From PALSA-612 sp963711315 (GTDB taxonomy: Bacteria; Actinomycetota; Thermoleophilia; Gaiellales; Gaiellaceae), in contig CAVQDQ010000002.1 of assembly GCA_963711315.1 (NCBI GenBank), positions 186,001 through 250,000 on the forward strand: 64,000 nt of DNA, read 5' to 3'. The notes below the pieces were generated by a model that did not search any database, was not told where the DNA came from, and was given only the letters and a program-made list of their open reading frames with translations. The position numbers and the translations under genes were made by a program. Each line of letters opens with the position of its first letter. Positions within the stretch are counted from its first letter, which is position 1. Of this stretch, positions 56,264 through 63,623 are shown piece by piece.

Positions 56264-57676
56264 ATGGGCGCCGTGGCCGGAGCCTCGGCAGAGAAGGCGA
56301 TGGTGATCGGCCTGGACAGCGCCGAGCCGTCCCTGGTCGAGGCCTGGCGGGATGAACTGCCGACCCTGTCTGCGCTCATGGAGCGCGGTGTCCACGGCCG
56401 GCTGACGTCGGTCATCCCGCCGATCACCGTGCCGGCCTGGTCGTGCATGATGGCGAGCCGAACGCCCGGCGACCTCGGCGTGTACGGGTTTCGCAACCGC
56501 TCCGACCACACGTACGACGGCCGGTTCATCGCCGACGGCAACGCGATCAAGGCGCCTCGCCTGTGGGATCTCGTAGGGCGGGCGGGCGGCTCCTCGATCG
56601 TCGTCGGCGTCCCCGGCACGTATCCACCTCGACCGCTGCGTGGTGCGCTCGTCACCTGCTTCCTCACGCCGTCGGTGGAGAGCGCCTACACATACCCGCC
56701 TGGCCTCAAGGGGGAGGTGGCCGACGTCGTCGGCGAGTACGTGTTCGACGTGAAGGACTTCCGCACGGAGAACAAGGCGTGGCTGCTCGAGCAGCTCTAC
56801 GACATGACCGACCGTCGCTTCAAGCTGGCCGACCATCTGCTCGCGACGCGTCCGTGGCAGCTGTTCGCGATGGTGGAGATGGGCCACGACCGCATCCATC
56901 ACGGCTTCTGGAAGTTCATGGACGCGGAGCACCGTAAGCACGAGCCGGGCAATGAGTTCGAGTCGGCGATCCTCGACTACTACCGGCACGTCGACGGGCT
57001 GATCGCGCGGTTGCTGGAGCACGCTGACGACAAGACGCTCGTGCTCGTCGTGTCCGATCACGGCGCCAAGCGCCTCGACGGCGGTGTCCGGGTAAACGAG
57101 TGGCTGCGCCGCGAGGGCTTGCTCGCTCTCCAGGCCGAGCCGAACGGCGTCAGCCTCCCGCGCGAGCTCGGCATCGACTGGCCGCGCACGACGGCTTGGG
57201 GAGACGGCGGCTACTACGCGCGCATCTTCCTCAACGTGCAAGGACGCGAGCCCGACGGGGTGGTCTCGCCGGGGGACTACGAGGCAGTGCGCGACGACCT
57301 CGCTCAACGGCTGGCGGCGATCCCGGACGACGAGGGTCGGCCGATGGCCACGCACGTCTACAAGCCCGAGGAGCTGTACCAGGAGGTCAACGGTGTCGCG
57401 CCGGACCTGATCGTCGTCTTCGGCGATCTGCTTTGGCGCTCGGTGGCGACCGTCGGCGGTGACGAGGGCGTGCACACGCTGGAGAACGACACGGGCCCCG
57501 ACGACGCGAACCACGCGCAGGACGGGATGATCGTGGCTGCCGGGGCGGGCGTCGGCGCGCGCGGCCGGCTGGACGCGCACCTGCTCGACGTCGCGCCTAC
57601 GGTGCTCGAGCTGCTGGGGCTCGACGTGCCTGCGGAGATGCGCGGCCGCAGCCTCGCGCCTGAGCTCGCCGGATGA
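56264..57676 (+). CDS. Alkaline-phosphatase-superfamily phosphodiesterase (type I phosphodiesterase/nucleotide pyrophosphatase-like)
   Basis: 470 residues from ATG 56264. Metal and nucleophile sites of the superfamily are AMVIGLDSAEPSLVEAW (Asp), IPPITVPAWSCMMASRTPGD (nucleophile Thr), VEMGHDRIHHGFWKF (Asp, His), LVVSDHGAKRLDGGV (Asp, His) and DANHAQDGMIV (His). The C-terminal LLDVAPTVLELLGLDVPAEM is the usual ending. No signal peptide is seen, so it appears cytoplasmic. It hydrolyses or transfers a phospho- or sulfo-ester; the substrate is unknown. It overlaps the next gene by 4 bases (ATGA). Confidence 0.88.
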   Translation: MGAVAGASAEKAMVIGLDSAEPSLVEAWRDELPTLSALMERGVHGRLTSVIPPITVPAWSCMMASRTPGDLGVYGFRNRSDHTYDGRFIADGNAIKAPRLWDLVGRAGGSSIVVGVPGTYPPRPLRGALVTCFLTPSVESAYTYPPGLKGEVADVVGEYVFDVKDFRTENKAWLLEQLYDMTDRRFKLADHLLATRPWQLFAMVEMGHDRIHHGFWKFMDAEHRKHEPGNEFESAILDYYRHVDGLIARLLEHADDKTLVLVVSDHGAKRLDGGVRVNEWLRREGLLALQAEPNGVSLPRELGIDWPRTTAWGDGGYYARIFLNVQGREPDGVVSPGDYEAVRDDLAQRLAAIPDDEGRPMATHVYKPEELYQEVNGVAPDLIVVFGDLLWRSVATVGGDEGVHTLENDTGPDDANHAQDGMIVAAGAGVGARGRLDAHLLDVAPTVLELLGLDVPAEMRGRSLAPELAG

Positions 57677-58863
57677 ACCTCGTCGTCTGGGTCGCGGACG
57701 CCCTGCGCGTCGACCACGTCGGCTGCTACGGGGCGCGGCACGTTGCAACGCCGACGATCGACTCGCTCGCGGCCGGCGGCGTGCGCTTCGAGCAGGCGAT
57801 CAGCGCAGCGCCGTGGACGGCACCGTCGACCGCCTCGATGATCACCGGCCTCTACCCGCACCACCACGGCTACCTGCACTGGGACGCGGAGCTCGACCCC
57901 GCGCTGCCGACGCTGTTCACGGTTGCTGCCGCCTACGGCTACGAGACGGGGAGCTTCGTGTTCGACGAGCGCTACCTCTTCCGCGACTTCGCGGACGCGA
58001 ACGTCGCGGGGACGAGCGAGCGGCTGGACGGCGCGGTCGAGTGGCTGCGCGAGCGGGCCGCGAAGCCCTTCTGTCTCTGGTTCCACAGCTGGACCACGCA
58101 CATGCCCTACGGCGTGCTCCACTCCGAGCGCAAGGAGTGGAAGCAGGCGAAGGAGGACATCATCGCCGGCATCCAGTCAGGCGACCCGGCAGCGCTCGAG
58201 GCTTTGCGCGGGAGCTACCGGGAGGCGGTGGAACGGGAGTCCGAGCAGCACCTCGCCGGCTTTCTCCACGCGCTCGAGGAGCTCGGACTGCGCGAGCAGA
58301 CGGCAATTGCGTTCGTCTCTGACCACGGCGAGTCCTGGGGCGAGCGCTACGTCGACAAGTCGCAGGTGAAGGGCACGTACCACATGCACGGCGCCGACCT
58401 CTACGACGAGATCGTCCGCGTGCCGCTGATCCTCTCCGCGCCAGGGCGCGTCGAACCTGCCGTCATTCCGTCACAGGTGAGCCTCGTCGACCTCATGCCG
58501 ACGCTGCTCGAGCTGGCGGATGCGCCGATCGACGGGCTCGACGGGACATCGCTGCTCCCGCTCGCGGACGGCGTCGAGCACGGTGACCGGCCGGCCCTGA
58601 TCGTCGGCACCGACAAGGGGGCGGTGTCGCAGCTCGCACTGCGGCAGCCACCGTGGAAGCTGACGGTTCACGTGCAGTCGGGCGAGGAGCAGGCGTATCG
58701 GCTCGACGTCGACCCGGGCGAGCTCGTCAATCGCGCTGACGAGGTCCCCGGCGACGTGCGCGAGCGCCTGTACGCGGAGCTCGAGAGCGTCTCCCGGCAG
58801 GCTCTCAGCGCGGAGGAGGAGGCGCTCGTCGAGCAGCGCCTGTCCGATCTCGGTTACCTGTGA
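57673..58863 (+). CDS. Sulfatase-like hydrolase/transferase without formylglycine motif
   Basis: 396 residues. The metal site NLVVWVADALRVDHVGCYGA (Asp) and FVSDHGESWGERYVDK (Asp, His) are those of the sulfatase superfamily. PSQVSLVDLMPTLLELADAP and YRLDVDPGELVNRADE at the C-terminus are as well. Where sulfatases have C/S-x-P-x-R, this protein reads T-A-P-S-T (APWTAPSTASMITGLYPHHH), so there is no Cys or Ser for formylglycine and no following Arg. Thr is the likely nucleophile, as in LtaS-type phosphotransferases. It is therefore probably a phosphodiesterase/transferase rather than a sulfatase. It is intact and coupled to the gene before it. Confidence 0.87.
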   Translation: MNLVVWVADALRVDHVGCYGARHVATPTIDSLAAGGVRFEQAISAAPWTAPSTASMITGLYPHHHGYLHWDAELDPALPTLFTVAAAYGYETGSFVFDERYLFRDFADANVAGTSERLDGAVEWLRERAAKPFCLWFHSWTTHMPYGVLHSERKEWKQAKEDIIAGIQSGDPAALEALRGSYREAVERESEQHLAGFLHALEELGLREQTAIAFVSDHGESWGERYVDKSQVKGTYHMHGADLYDEIVRVPLILSAPGRVEPAVIPSQVSLVDLMPTLLELADAPIDGLDGTSLLPLADGVEHGDRPALIVGTDKGAVSQLALRQPPWKLTVHVQSGEEQAYRLDVDPGELVNRADEVPGDVRERLYAELESVSRQALSAEEEALVEQRLSDLGYL

Positions 58864-58885
58864 CTCGGGTACCGTCTCGCGAGTC

Positions 58886-59821
58886 GTGGCAGGCAAACCC
58901 CAGACGCTGAGCGAAGATCAGGCGATGGCGCAGCTCTCCCGCCTGTACGAGCGGATGTACCTCATCCGCCGCTTCGAGGAGAGCCTGCTCGAGCTCTTCT
59001 CGCTGGGCAAGCTCGCCGGTACGACGCACACGTACATCGGGCAGGAGGCGAACGCGGTCGGCGTCATCGACCACCTCGAGCCGGGGCGTGACGTCATCGT
59101 CTCCAACCACCGCTGTCACGGGCACTACCTCGCCTTCACCGACGACGTGGACGGGCTGCTCGGCGAGGTGATGGGACGCGAGAGCGGCGTCTGCGGCGGC
59201 AAGGGCGGCAGCCAGCATCTCTGCTCGGGCGGCTTCTACTCGAACGGGGTGCTGGGGAGCACGGTGCCTGTCGCCACCGGGATGGCACTCGCCGAGCGCG
59301 AGCACGGGAGCGGTGCGGTGACCGTCGCCTTCATCGGCGATGGGACGCTGGGCCAGGGCGTCGTCTACGAGAGCCTCAACATCGCGTCGCGCTGGGGCCT
59401 GCCGCTGCTGGTCGTGGTCGAGAACAACTTCTACGCGCAGTCCACTCCCAGCCATCTGACGCTGGCCGGGCGCATTCCCGACCGGGCGGCGGCGTTCGGG
59501 ATCGAGACGGCCGAGCTGGACACGACCGACGTTGCCGAGGTCTGGGACGCAGCCGCGGAGATCGTGCCCAAGGTGCGGACGAGCGCGCGGCCGTTCTTTC
59601 TCGTCCTCAACACGTACCGCTACAGCCCGCACTCGAAGGGCGACGACAACCGCGACCCGGCGGAGATCGATGCGGCGCGACAGCGCGATCCGCTCGGCAT
59701 AGTGGGCGCGAGGCTGCCCGACGAGCAGCGGACGTCCCTCGAAGACGCGTGCGAGCGCCGGCTCACCGAGGCGATCGCCAACGCGGACGCTTCGCCCGTG
59801 GCGATGCCCGAGGCGGGTTGA
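58886..59821 (+). CDS. 2-oxoacid dehydrogenase E1 component, alpha subunit (second set)
   Basis: 311 residues from GTG 58886. Signatures: YERMYLIRRFEESLLELFSL, TTHTYIGQEANAVGV, RCHGHYLAFTDDVDGLLGEV, GGSQHLCSGGFYSNGVLGST, the ThDP motif FIGDGTLGQGVVYESLNIAS and VENNFYAQSTPSH. It is shorter than pyruvate dehydrogenase E1 alpha and closer in form to acetoin or biosynthetic E1 proteins found in glycan clusters. With the beta subunit one base downstream it would decarboxylate a 2-oxoacid and load a lipoyl arm, most simply that of the acyltransferase fusion two genes later. Confidence 0.9.
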   Translation: MAGKPQTLSEDQAMAQLSRLYERMYLIRRFEESLLELFSLGKLAGTTHTYIGQEANAVGVIDHLEPGRDVIVSNHRCHGHYLAFTDDVDGLLGEVMGRESGVCGGKGGSQHLCSGGFYSNGVLGSTVPVATGMALAEREHGSGAVTVAFIGDGTLGQGVVYESLNIASRWGLPLLVVVENNFYAQSTPSHLTLAGRIPDRAAAFGIETAELDTTDVAEVWDAAAEIVPKVRTSARPFFLVLNTYRYSPHSKGDDNRDPAEIDAARQRDPLGIVGARLPDEQRTSLEDACERRLTEAIANADASPVAMPEAG

Positions 59822-59822
59822 C

Positions 59823-60842
59823 GTGGAAGAGCGCTGTGCTGCAGTCATCAACTCGGCTTTGACCAAGGCCTTCGAGAGCCGCGAGGACGTCTACCTGCTG
59901 GGCGAGGACGTGCTCGACCCTTACGGCGGGGCGTTCAAAGTCACGCAGGGCCTCTCGACGAAGTGGCCGCAGCGCGTGATCACGACGCCGGTGTCGGAGG
60001 GGGCGATCTTCGGCGTCGCCGCCGGCATGGCCCTACGTGGCTGGAGGCCGATTCTCGAAATCATGTTCGGCGACTTCATCGCGCTTGGCTTCGACCAGAC
60101 GGTCAACGGGATCGCGAAGTTCCGCGCGATGTTCGACGACCAGGTGCGCGTGCCGCTCGTCGTGCGGACGCCGATGGGTGGGCGCCGCGGCTACGGGCCG
60201 ACGCACAGCCAGACGCTGGAGAAGGTGCTCCTGGGCGTCCCCGGCATCAAGGTCGTGGCGCCGAGCGAGTGTCACGACATCGGCGCGTTGCTGCACGCCG
60301 CGATCGCCGACGACGACCCGGTCTTCTTCATCGAGAACAAGCTCATGTACGGACGGCCCAACCGGCGGCCGGTGGACGGGCGCCTGGGCGATTTGAGTTG
60401 CCGGGAGACAGACGGGCCGTACTCAGCGCTTTCCTTCTCGGGCAACGGCTTCGCGGGCGGCGAGACGACGATCGTCACCTACGGCGGCATGCTGCCGATC
60501 GTGCTCGAGGCGGCCGTACGGCTGATCATCGAGGACGAGCTGTTCACCGAGGTCGTGTGCCTCAGCCGGCTGCTGCCGCTCGACCTCGAGCCCGTGATCG
60601 AGTCGGTCGCCCGCACCGGCTCGCTCGTCACAGTCGAGGAAGGGACGCTTACGGGCGGCGTCGGCGCAGAGATCGCGGCCCGGGTGCAGAGCGAGGCCTG
60701 GGACGATCTGCGGCGGCCGGTGGAGCGCATCGCAGCGCGGGACGGGATCATCCCCGCCGCACCTACGCTGGAGGAGGCCGTCCTGCCCGGAGTGGACGAC
60801 GTCGTCAGCGCCGTACGGGCGCTCGGGATCGTCAGGAGCTGA
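59823..60842 (+). CDS. 2-oxoacid dehydrogenase E1 component, beta subunit (second set)
   Basis: 339 residues from GTG 59823, one base after the E1 alpha stop. Signatures: INSALTKAFESREDVYLLGE, DPYGGAFKVTQGLSTKWP, TTPVSEGAIFGVAAGMALRG, LEIMFGDFIALGFDQTVNGI, RTPMGGRRGYGPTHSQTLEK and FIENKLMYGR. The C-terminal VTVEEGTLTGGVGAEIAARV completes the family. Unlike the 46041 protein it has no lipoyl domain. The lipoyl-acyltransferase gene follows in the same frame after the single TGA stop. Confidence 0.9.
   Translation: MEERCAAVINSALTKAFESREDVYLLGEDVLDPYGGAFKVTQGLSTKWPQRVITTPVSEGAIFGVAAGMALRGWRPILEIMFGDFIALGFDQTVNGIAKFRAMFDDQVRVPLVVRTPMGGRRGYGPTHSQTLEKVLLGVPGIKVVAPSECHDIGALLHAAIADDDPVFFIENKLMYGRPNRRPVDGRLGDLSCRETDGPYSALSFSGNGFAGGETTIVTYGGMLPIVLEAAVRLIIEDELFTEVVCLSRLLPLDLEPVIESVARTGSLVTVEEGTLTGGVGAEIAARVQSEAWDDLRRPVERIAARDGIIPAAPTLEEAVLPGVDDVVSAVRALGIVRS
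60834..60838 (+). promoter_or_regulatory. Shine-Dalgarno AGGAG supporting a CTG start at 60846
   Basis: AGGAG lies inside the last codons of E1 beta, 7 bases before CTG 60846. No ATG, GTG or TTG occurs in frame until GTG 60912, by which point the first strands of the lipoyl domain would be lost. Confidence 0.55.
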
Positions 60843-60845
60843 CGG

Positions 60846-62420
60846 CTGCTCGAGCTCGTCCTCACACGCGAAGACGCCAACACCGAGTGGGCTCTGCTTG
60901 TCGAGTGGCTGGTGGCCGACGGCGAGCGAGTCGATAAAGGTCAGCCCGTTTGCCTCGTCGAGACGTCGAAAGCGCTGCTCGAGCTGGAGGCGCCCGGCGA
61001 CGGGATCCTCCACCACCTCTATGCGCAGGGGGACGAGGTCGAGCTGGGCGGCCGCGTCGCGGTGGTCGCTGAGAGCGAGGAGGAGCTGGCCGCTGTCGAG
61101 GAGTCCCGCCCGGCGAAGTCCGAGCCGTCGGCTGCCGCCCCCGCCAACGCCACGCGGCGGGCGGTCGAGCTGGCCGAGGAGCACGGCATCGACCTCGCGT
61201 CGATCGAGAAGGACGGCTTCATCACGGCCGAGGACGTCGAGCGGCTCGTGGTAGCTCGTGCCGTGGAGGTGGCCGCTGATGCGCCGGGGCTCTTCGCCGG
61301 CGTATCCCTCGAGGGCGTCAGCCTGCCGGCCGTGCTCGAGCTGCCGGAGACCGAGGGGCGCCTCGACGAGAGCTTCCTCGAATCGCTGCGCTCGGACCCG
61401 GACTCGTTCCGTGAGCTTCCCCCGGAAGAGCGCTACCACGCTTATCGCCGTGCCGGCGCCTCGATCGGCGAAGGCGTGCGGCTCGGCGAGCGGACGATCG
61501 TCGTTGCTCCCCGGATCGTGATCGAGGACGGGGTCGACATCGGCGACGACGGCATCGTGCAGTGCGACGAGGTGTTTGCCGTCGGCGCCTTGACGAGCTT
61601 CGGCCCGCGGCTCGACGTGCAGTGCCGCCGCGCCTTCATCGGCGCGAACGGCTACTTCGGGCGCGATGTCCGTGTCGGCGGCGGCGGCCGCCGCGATCCC
61701 TGGGCGACGCTCGCCGTCGGCGACCTCGTCTTCGTCGGCGACGAGGCTTTCATCAACCCGTGCCGGCCGGTCGTGATCGGCCGCGAGGTGTTCGTGACCA
61801 TGCGGTCGATGCTCATCACACACAACATTGGCCATTCCGTGCTCGAGGGCTTCGAGAACCGCTTCGCGCCGATCGTGCTGGAGGACCGCGCGCAGGTCGG
61901 GCTCGGCACGGTCGTCTACGCCGGTTGCCGGCTCGGCCGTGACGCGATCGTCGCTTCGAACTCATACGTCGTCTCCGACGTCCCCGCGGGCCAGCTCGCC
62001 ATCGGCGTGCCGGCCAAGACCGTCGGCGTGTCCGCGAGGCCTGTGCCTCGCGCGCGGCAACCCCAGCTCGTGAGGCGGATGCTGGACGACTTCCGCGAGC
62101 TCCTGGAGCTACGCGGCGTGGACGTGACGGCAGGCTCCGATCACCAGGTCGCCGTGCGCACGGACGGAGCGACGTCGCTCGTGCTGTTCGCGGAGAAGGT
62201 CGATGCGACGTTCGAGCCCCCGGAGACGGACGGAGAGGTCGTCGTGCTCACCCTCGGCGTGGCGGGGGGCCCGCCACAGGGCTGTGCGGTGCTCGATCTC
62301 CTCGCGCGGCGCGTCCATGGCTCCGGCGGTGTCGTGCTCGACTCGGTCCGCGAGTTCCTGCGCAAGCGCGGCATTCGCCTCGACCCCGGCCCATGGCGCT
62401 ACCGCGGCGGGCTCGTCTAG
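60846..62420 (+). CDS. Lipoyl domain / E3-binding domain / left-handed beta-helix acyltransferase fusion
   Basis: About 524 residues from CTG 60846 (AGGAG 7 bases upstream; the conservative start is GTG 60912). Domains: lipoyl (~1-75; VEWLVADGERVDKGQPVCLV, ETSKALLEL with the lipoyl Lys). Ala/Pro linker. Peripheral-subunit (E3) binding domain (~100-135; ATRRAVELAEEHGIDLASIE, KDGFITAEDVERLV). Left-handed beta-helix of hexapeptide repeats (~200-395; IVVAPRIVIEDGVDIGDDGI, MLITHNIGHSVLEGFE, VGLGTVVYAGCRLGRDAIVA, LAIGVPAKTVG). C-terminal ~125 residues unrecognised. The normal E2 catalytic core is absent and a sugar-type O/N-acyltransferase fold takes its place. I infer that it takes an acyl group made by E1 on its own lipoyl arm and passes it to a sugar or polymer; E3 would reoxidise the arm. 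Confidence 0.8.
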   Translation: MLELVLTREDANTEWALLVEWLVADGERVDKGQPVCLVETSKALLELEAPGDGILHHLYAQGDEVELGGRVAVVAESEEELAAVEESRPAKSEPSAAAPANATRRAVELAEEHGIDLASIEKDGFITAEDVERLVVARAVEVAADAPGLFAGVSLEGVSLPAVLELPETEGRLDESFLESLRSDPDSFRELPPEERYHAYRRAGASIGEGVRLGERTIVVAPRIVIEDGVDIGDDGIVQCDEVFAVGALTSFGPRLDVQCRRAFIGANGYFGRDVRVGGGGRRDPWATLAVGDLVFVGDEAFINPCRPVVIGREVFVTMRSMLITHNIGHSVLEGFENRFAPIVLEDRAQVGLGTVVYAGCRLGRDAIVASNSYVVSDVPAGQLAIGVPAKTVGVSARPVPRARQPQLVRRMLDDFRELLELRGVDVTAGSDHQVAVRTDGATSLVLFAEKVDATFEPPETDGEVVVLTLGVAGGPPQGCAVLDLLARRVHGSGGVVLDSVREFLRKRGIRLDPGPWRYRGGLV

Positions 62421-62463
62421 TTCGCTAGAGTCGCCTAATACTTTCATTTGGAAAGGAGGAAGG

Positions 62464-63138
62464 ATGGGCATCACGATCGGGGATACGGCACCCGACTTTC
62501 AGGCGGAGACGACCGAAGGGCCGATCAGCTTCCACGACTGGATCGGTGACTCGTGGGCGGTGCTGTTCTCGCACCCCAAGGACTTCACGCCCGTCTGCAC
62601 GACCGAGCTCGGCTACATGGCGAAAATCAAGCCTGAGTTCGACAAGCGAGACGTGAAGGTCATCGGTCTCTCGGTCGACACGACGGGAGATCACGAGGGC
62701 TGGTCGAAGGACATCGAGGAGACGCAGGGCCACGCGCCCAACTACCCGATCATCGGTGACGCGGACTTCGCGATCTCGAAGCTCTACGGGATGCTCGGCG
62801 CCGATGTGACCGGCGATCCCGGTGACCGGACGGCCGCCGACAACCAGACCGTGCGCAACGTCTTCGTGATCGGCCCGGACAAAAAGGTGAAGCTCGTCCT
62901 CGTCTACCCGATGACGACAGGCCGCAACTTCGACGAGGTGCTGCGCGTCGTCGACTCGCTGCAGCTGACGGCGAGGCACAAGGTCTCGACGCCGGTCAAC
63001 TGGCAGCAGGGTGAGGACGTGATCATCGCCGGCTCCGTTTCGAATGACGAGGCAAAAGAGACCTTCGGCGAGTGGCAGGAGCCGAAGCCATACATCCGCA
63101 TCGTTCCGCAGCCAGACATGACCCGCGTCGAGGCCTAA
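62464..63138 (+). CDS. 1-Cys peroxiredoxin (Prx6 type)
   Basis: 224 residues, intact; a strong ribosome site (GGAAAGGAGGAAGG) precedes ATG. The N-terminal ITIGDTAPDFQAETTEGPIS leads into the peroxidatic site HPKDFTPVCTTELGYMAK (Cys). The long C-terminal domain NWQQGEDVIIAGSVSNDEAK with KPYIRIVPQPDM is diagnostic of the Prx6 subfamily. No second resolving Cys is seen. It reduces hydrogen and organic peroxides in the cytoplasm. It lies 43 bases after the operon above but has its own AT-rich leader, so it may be separately transcribed. A terminator follows at 63200. Confidence 0.93.
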   Translation: MGITIGDTAPDFQAETTEGPISFHDWIGDSWAVLFSHPKDFTPVCTTELGYMAKIKPEFDKRDVKVIGLSVDTTGDHEGWSKDIEETQGHAPNYPIIGDADFAISKLYGMLGADVTGDPGDRTAADNQTVRNVFVIGPDKKVKLVLVYPMTTGRNFDEVLRVVDSLQLTARHKVSTPVNWQQGEDVIIAGSVSNDEAKETFGEWQEPKPYIRIVPQPDMTRVEA

Positions 63139-63199
63139 CGGGCGCGCAACTGTAGTGCCAGAAAAGTCCCGGGACGGGCTTCCTGAGCTGAACGAGCAA

Positions 63200-63222
63200 G
63201 AGGCTCCGCTGTGCGGAGCCTC
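63200..63222 (+). terminator. Rho-independent-type hairpin after peroxiredoxin gene
   Basis: Perfect 10-bp stem GAGGCTCCGC/GCGGAGCCTC with a TGT loop, followed by ACTCGTTTC. It lies 62 bases downstream of the peroxiredoxin stop, in the gap before the PepSY-like gene. Confidence 0.75.
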
Positions 63223-63290
63223 ACTCGTTTCATCACCATCTCATTCGCGGTCCGTAGCGTGGGCTTTGGCAAGCTACGGGAGGAGTCGAC

Positions 63291-63623
63291 GTGCGTAGGC
63301 GGATGATCGTGATCGCAGCAGGTGCCTCCGCCGCTGCGGTGCTCGCCGTGGGCGGCGTGGCTTGGGCGACCTCCGGCGGCGACGGGGCGCCGTTGTCCGG
63401 TGACGCGAAGACGAAGGCCGTCGAGGCCGCGCTAGCCCATGTGGGCAGCGGTACCGTGGTCGAGACCGACACCGGTGACGATGGTGCCGCCGCCTACAGC
63501 GTCGAGATCCGCCGCGCCGACGGCAGCACAGTGGAGGTGTCGCTCGACAAGAGCTTCTCCGTTATCGGTCAGGAAAGCGACGACGACTCGAAAGGCGAGG
63601 AGATCGGCGCGGACGACGACTAG
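63291..63623 (+). CDS. Exported PepSY-like small protein
   Basis: 110 residues from GTG 63291, with GGGAGGAG upstream. The signal or anchor segment is MIVIAAGASAAAVLAVGGVA. The rest reads AKTKAVEAALAHVGSGTVVE, TDTGDDGAAAYSVEIRRADG and VEVSLDKSFSVIGQE, the pattern of a single PepSY domain. A very acidic tail follows (DDDSKGEEIGADDD). PepSY proteins are thought to inhibit peptidases or bind cell-surface ligands. Its stop abuts the convergent vWA gene. Confidence 0.75.
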   Translation: MRRRMIVIAAGASAAAVLAVGGVAWATSGGDGAPLSGDAKTKAVEAALAHVGSGTVVETDTGDDGAAAYSVEIRRADGSTVEVSLDKSFSVIGQESDDDSKGEEIGADDD

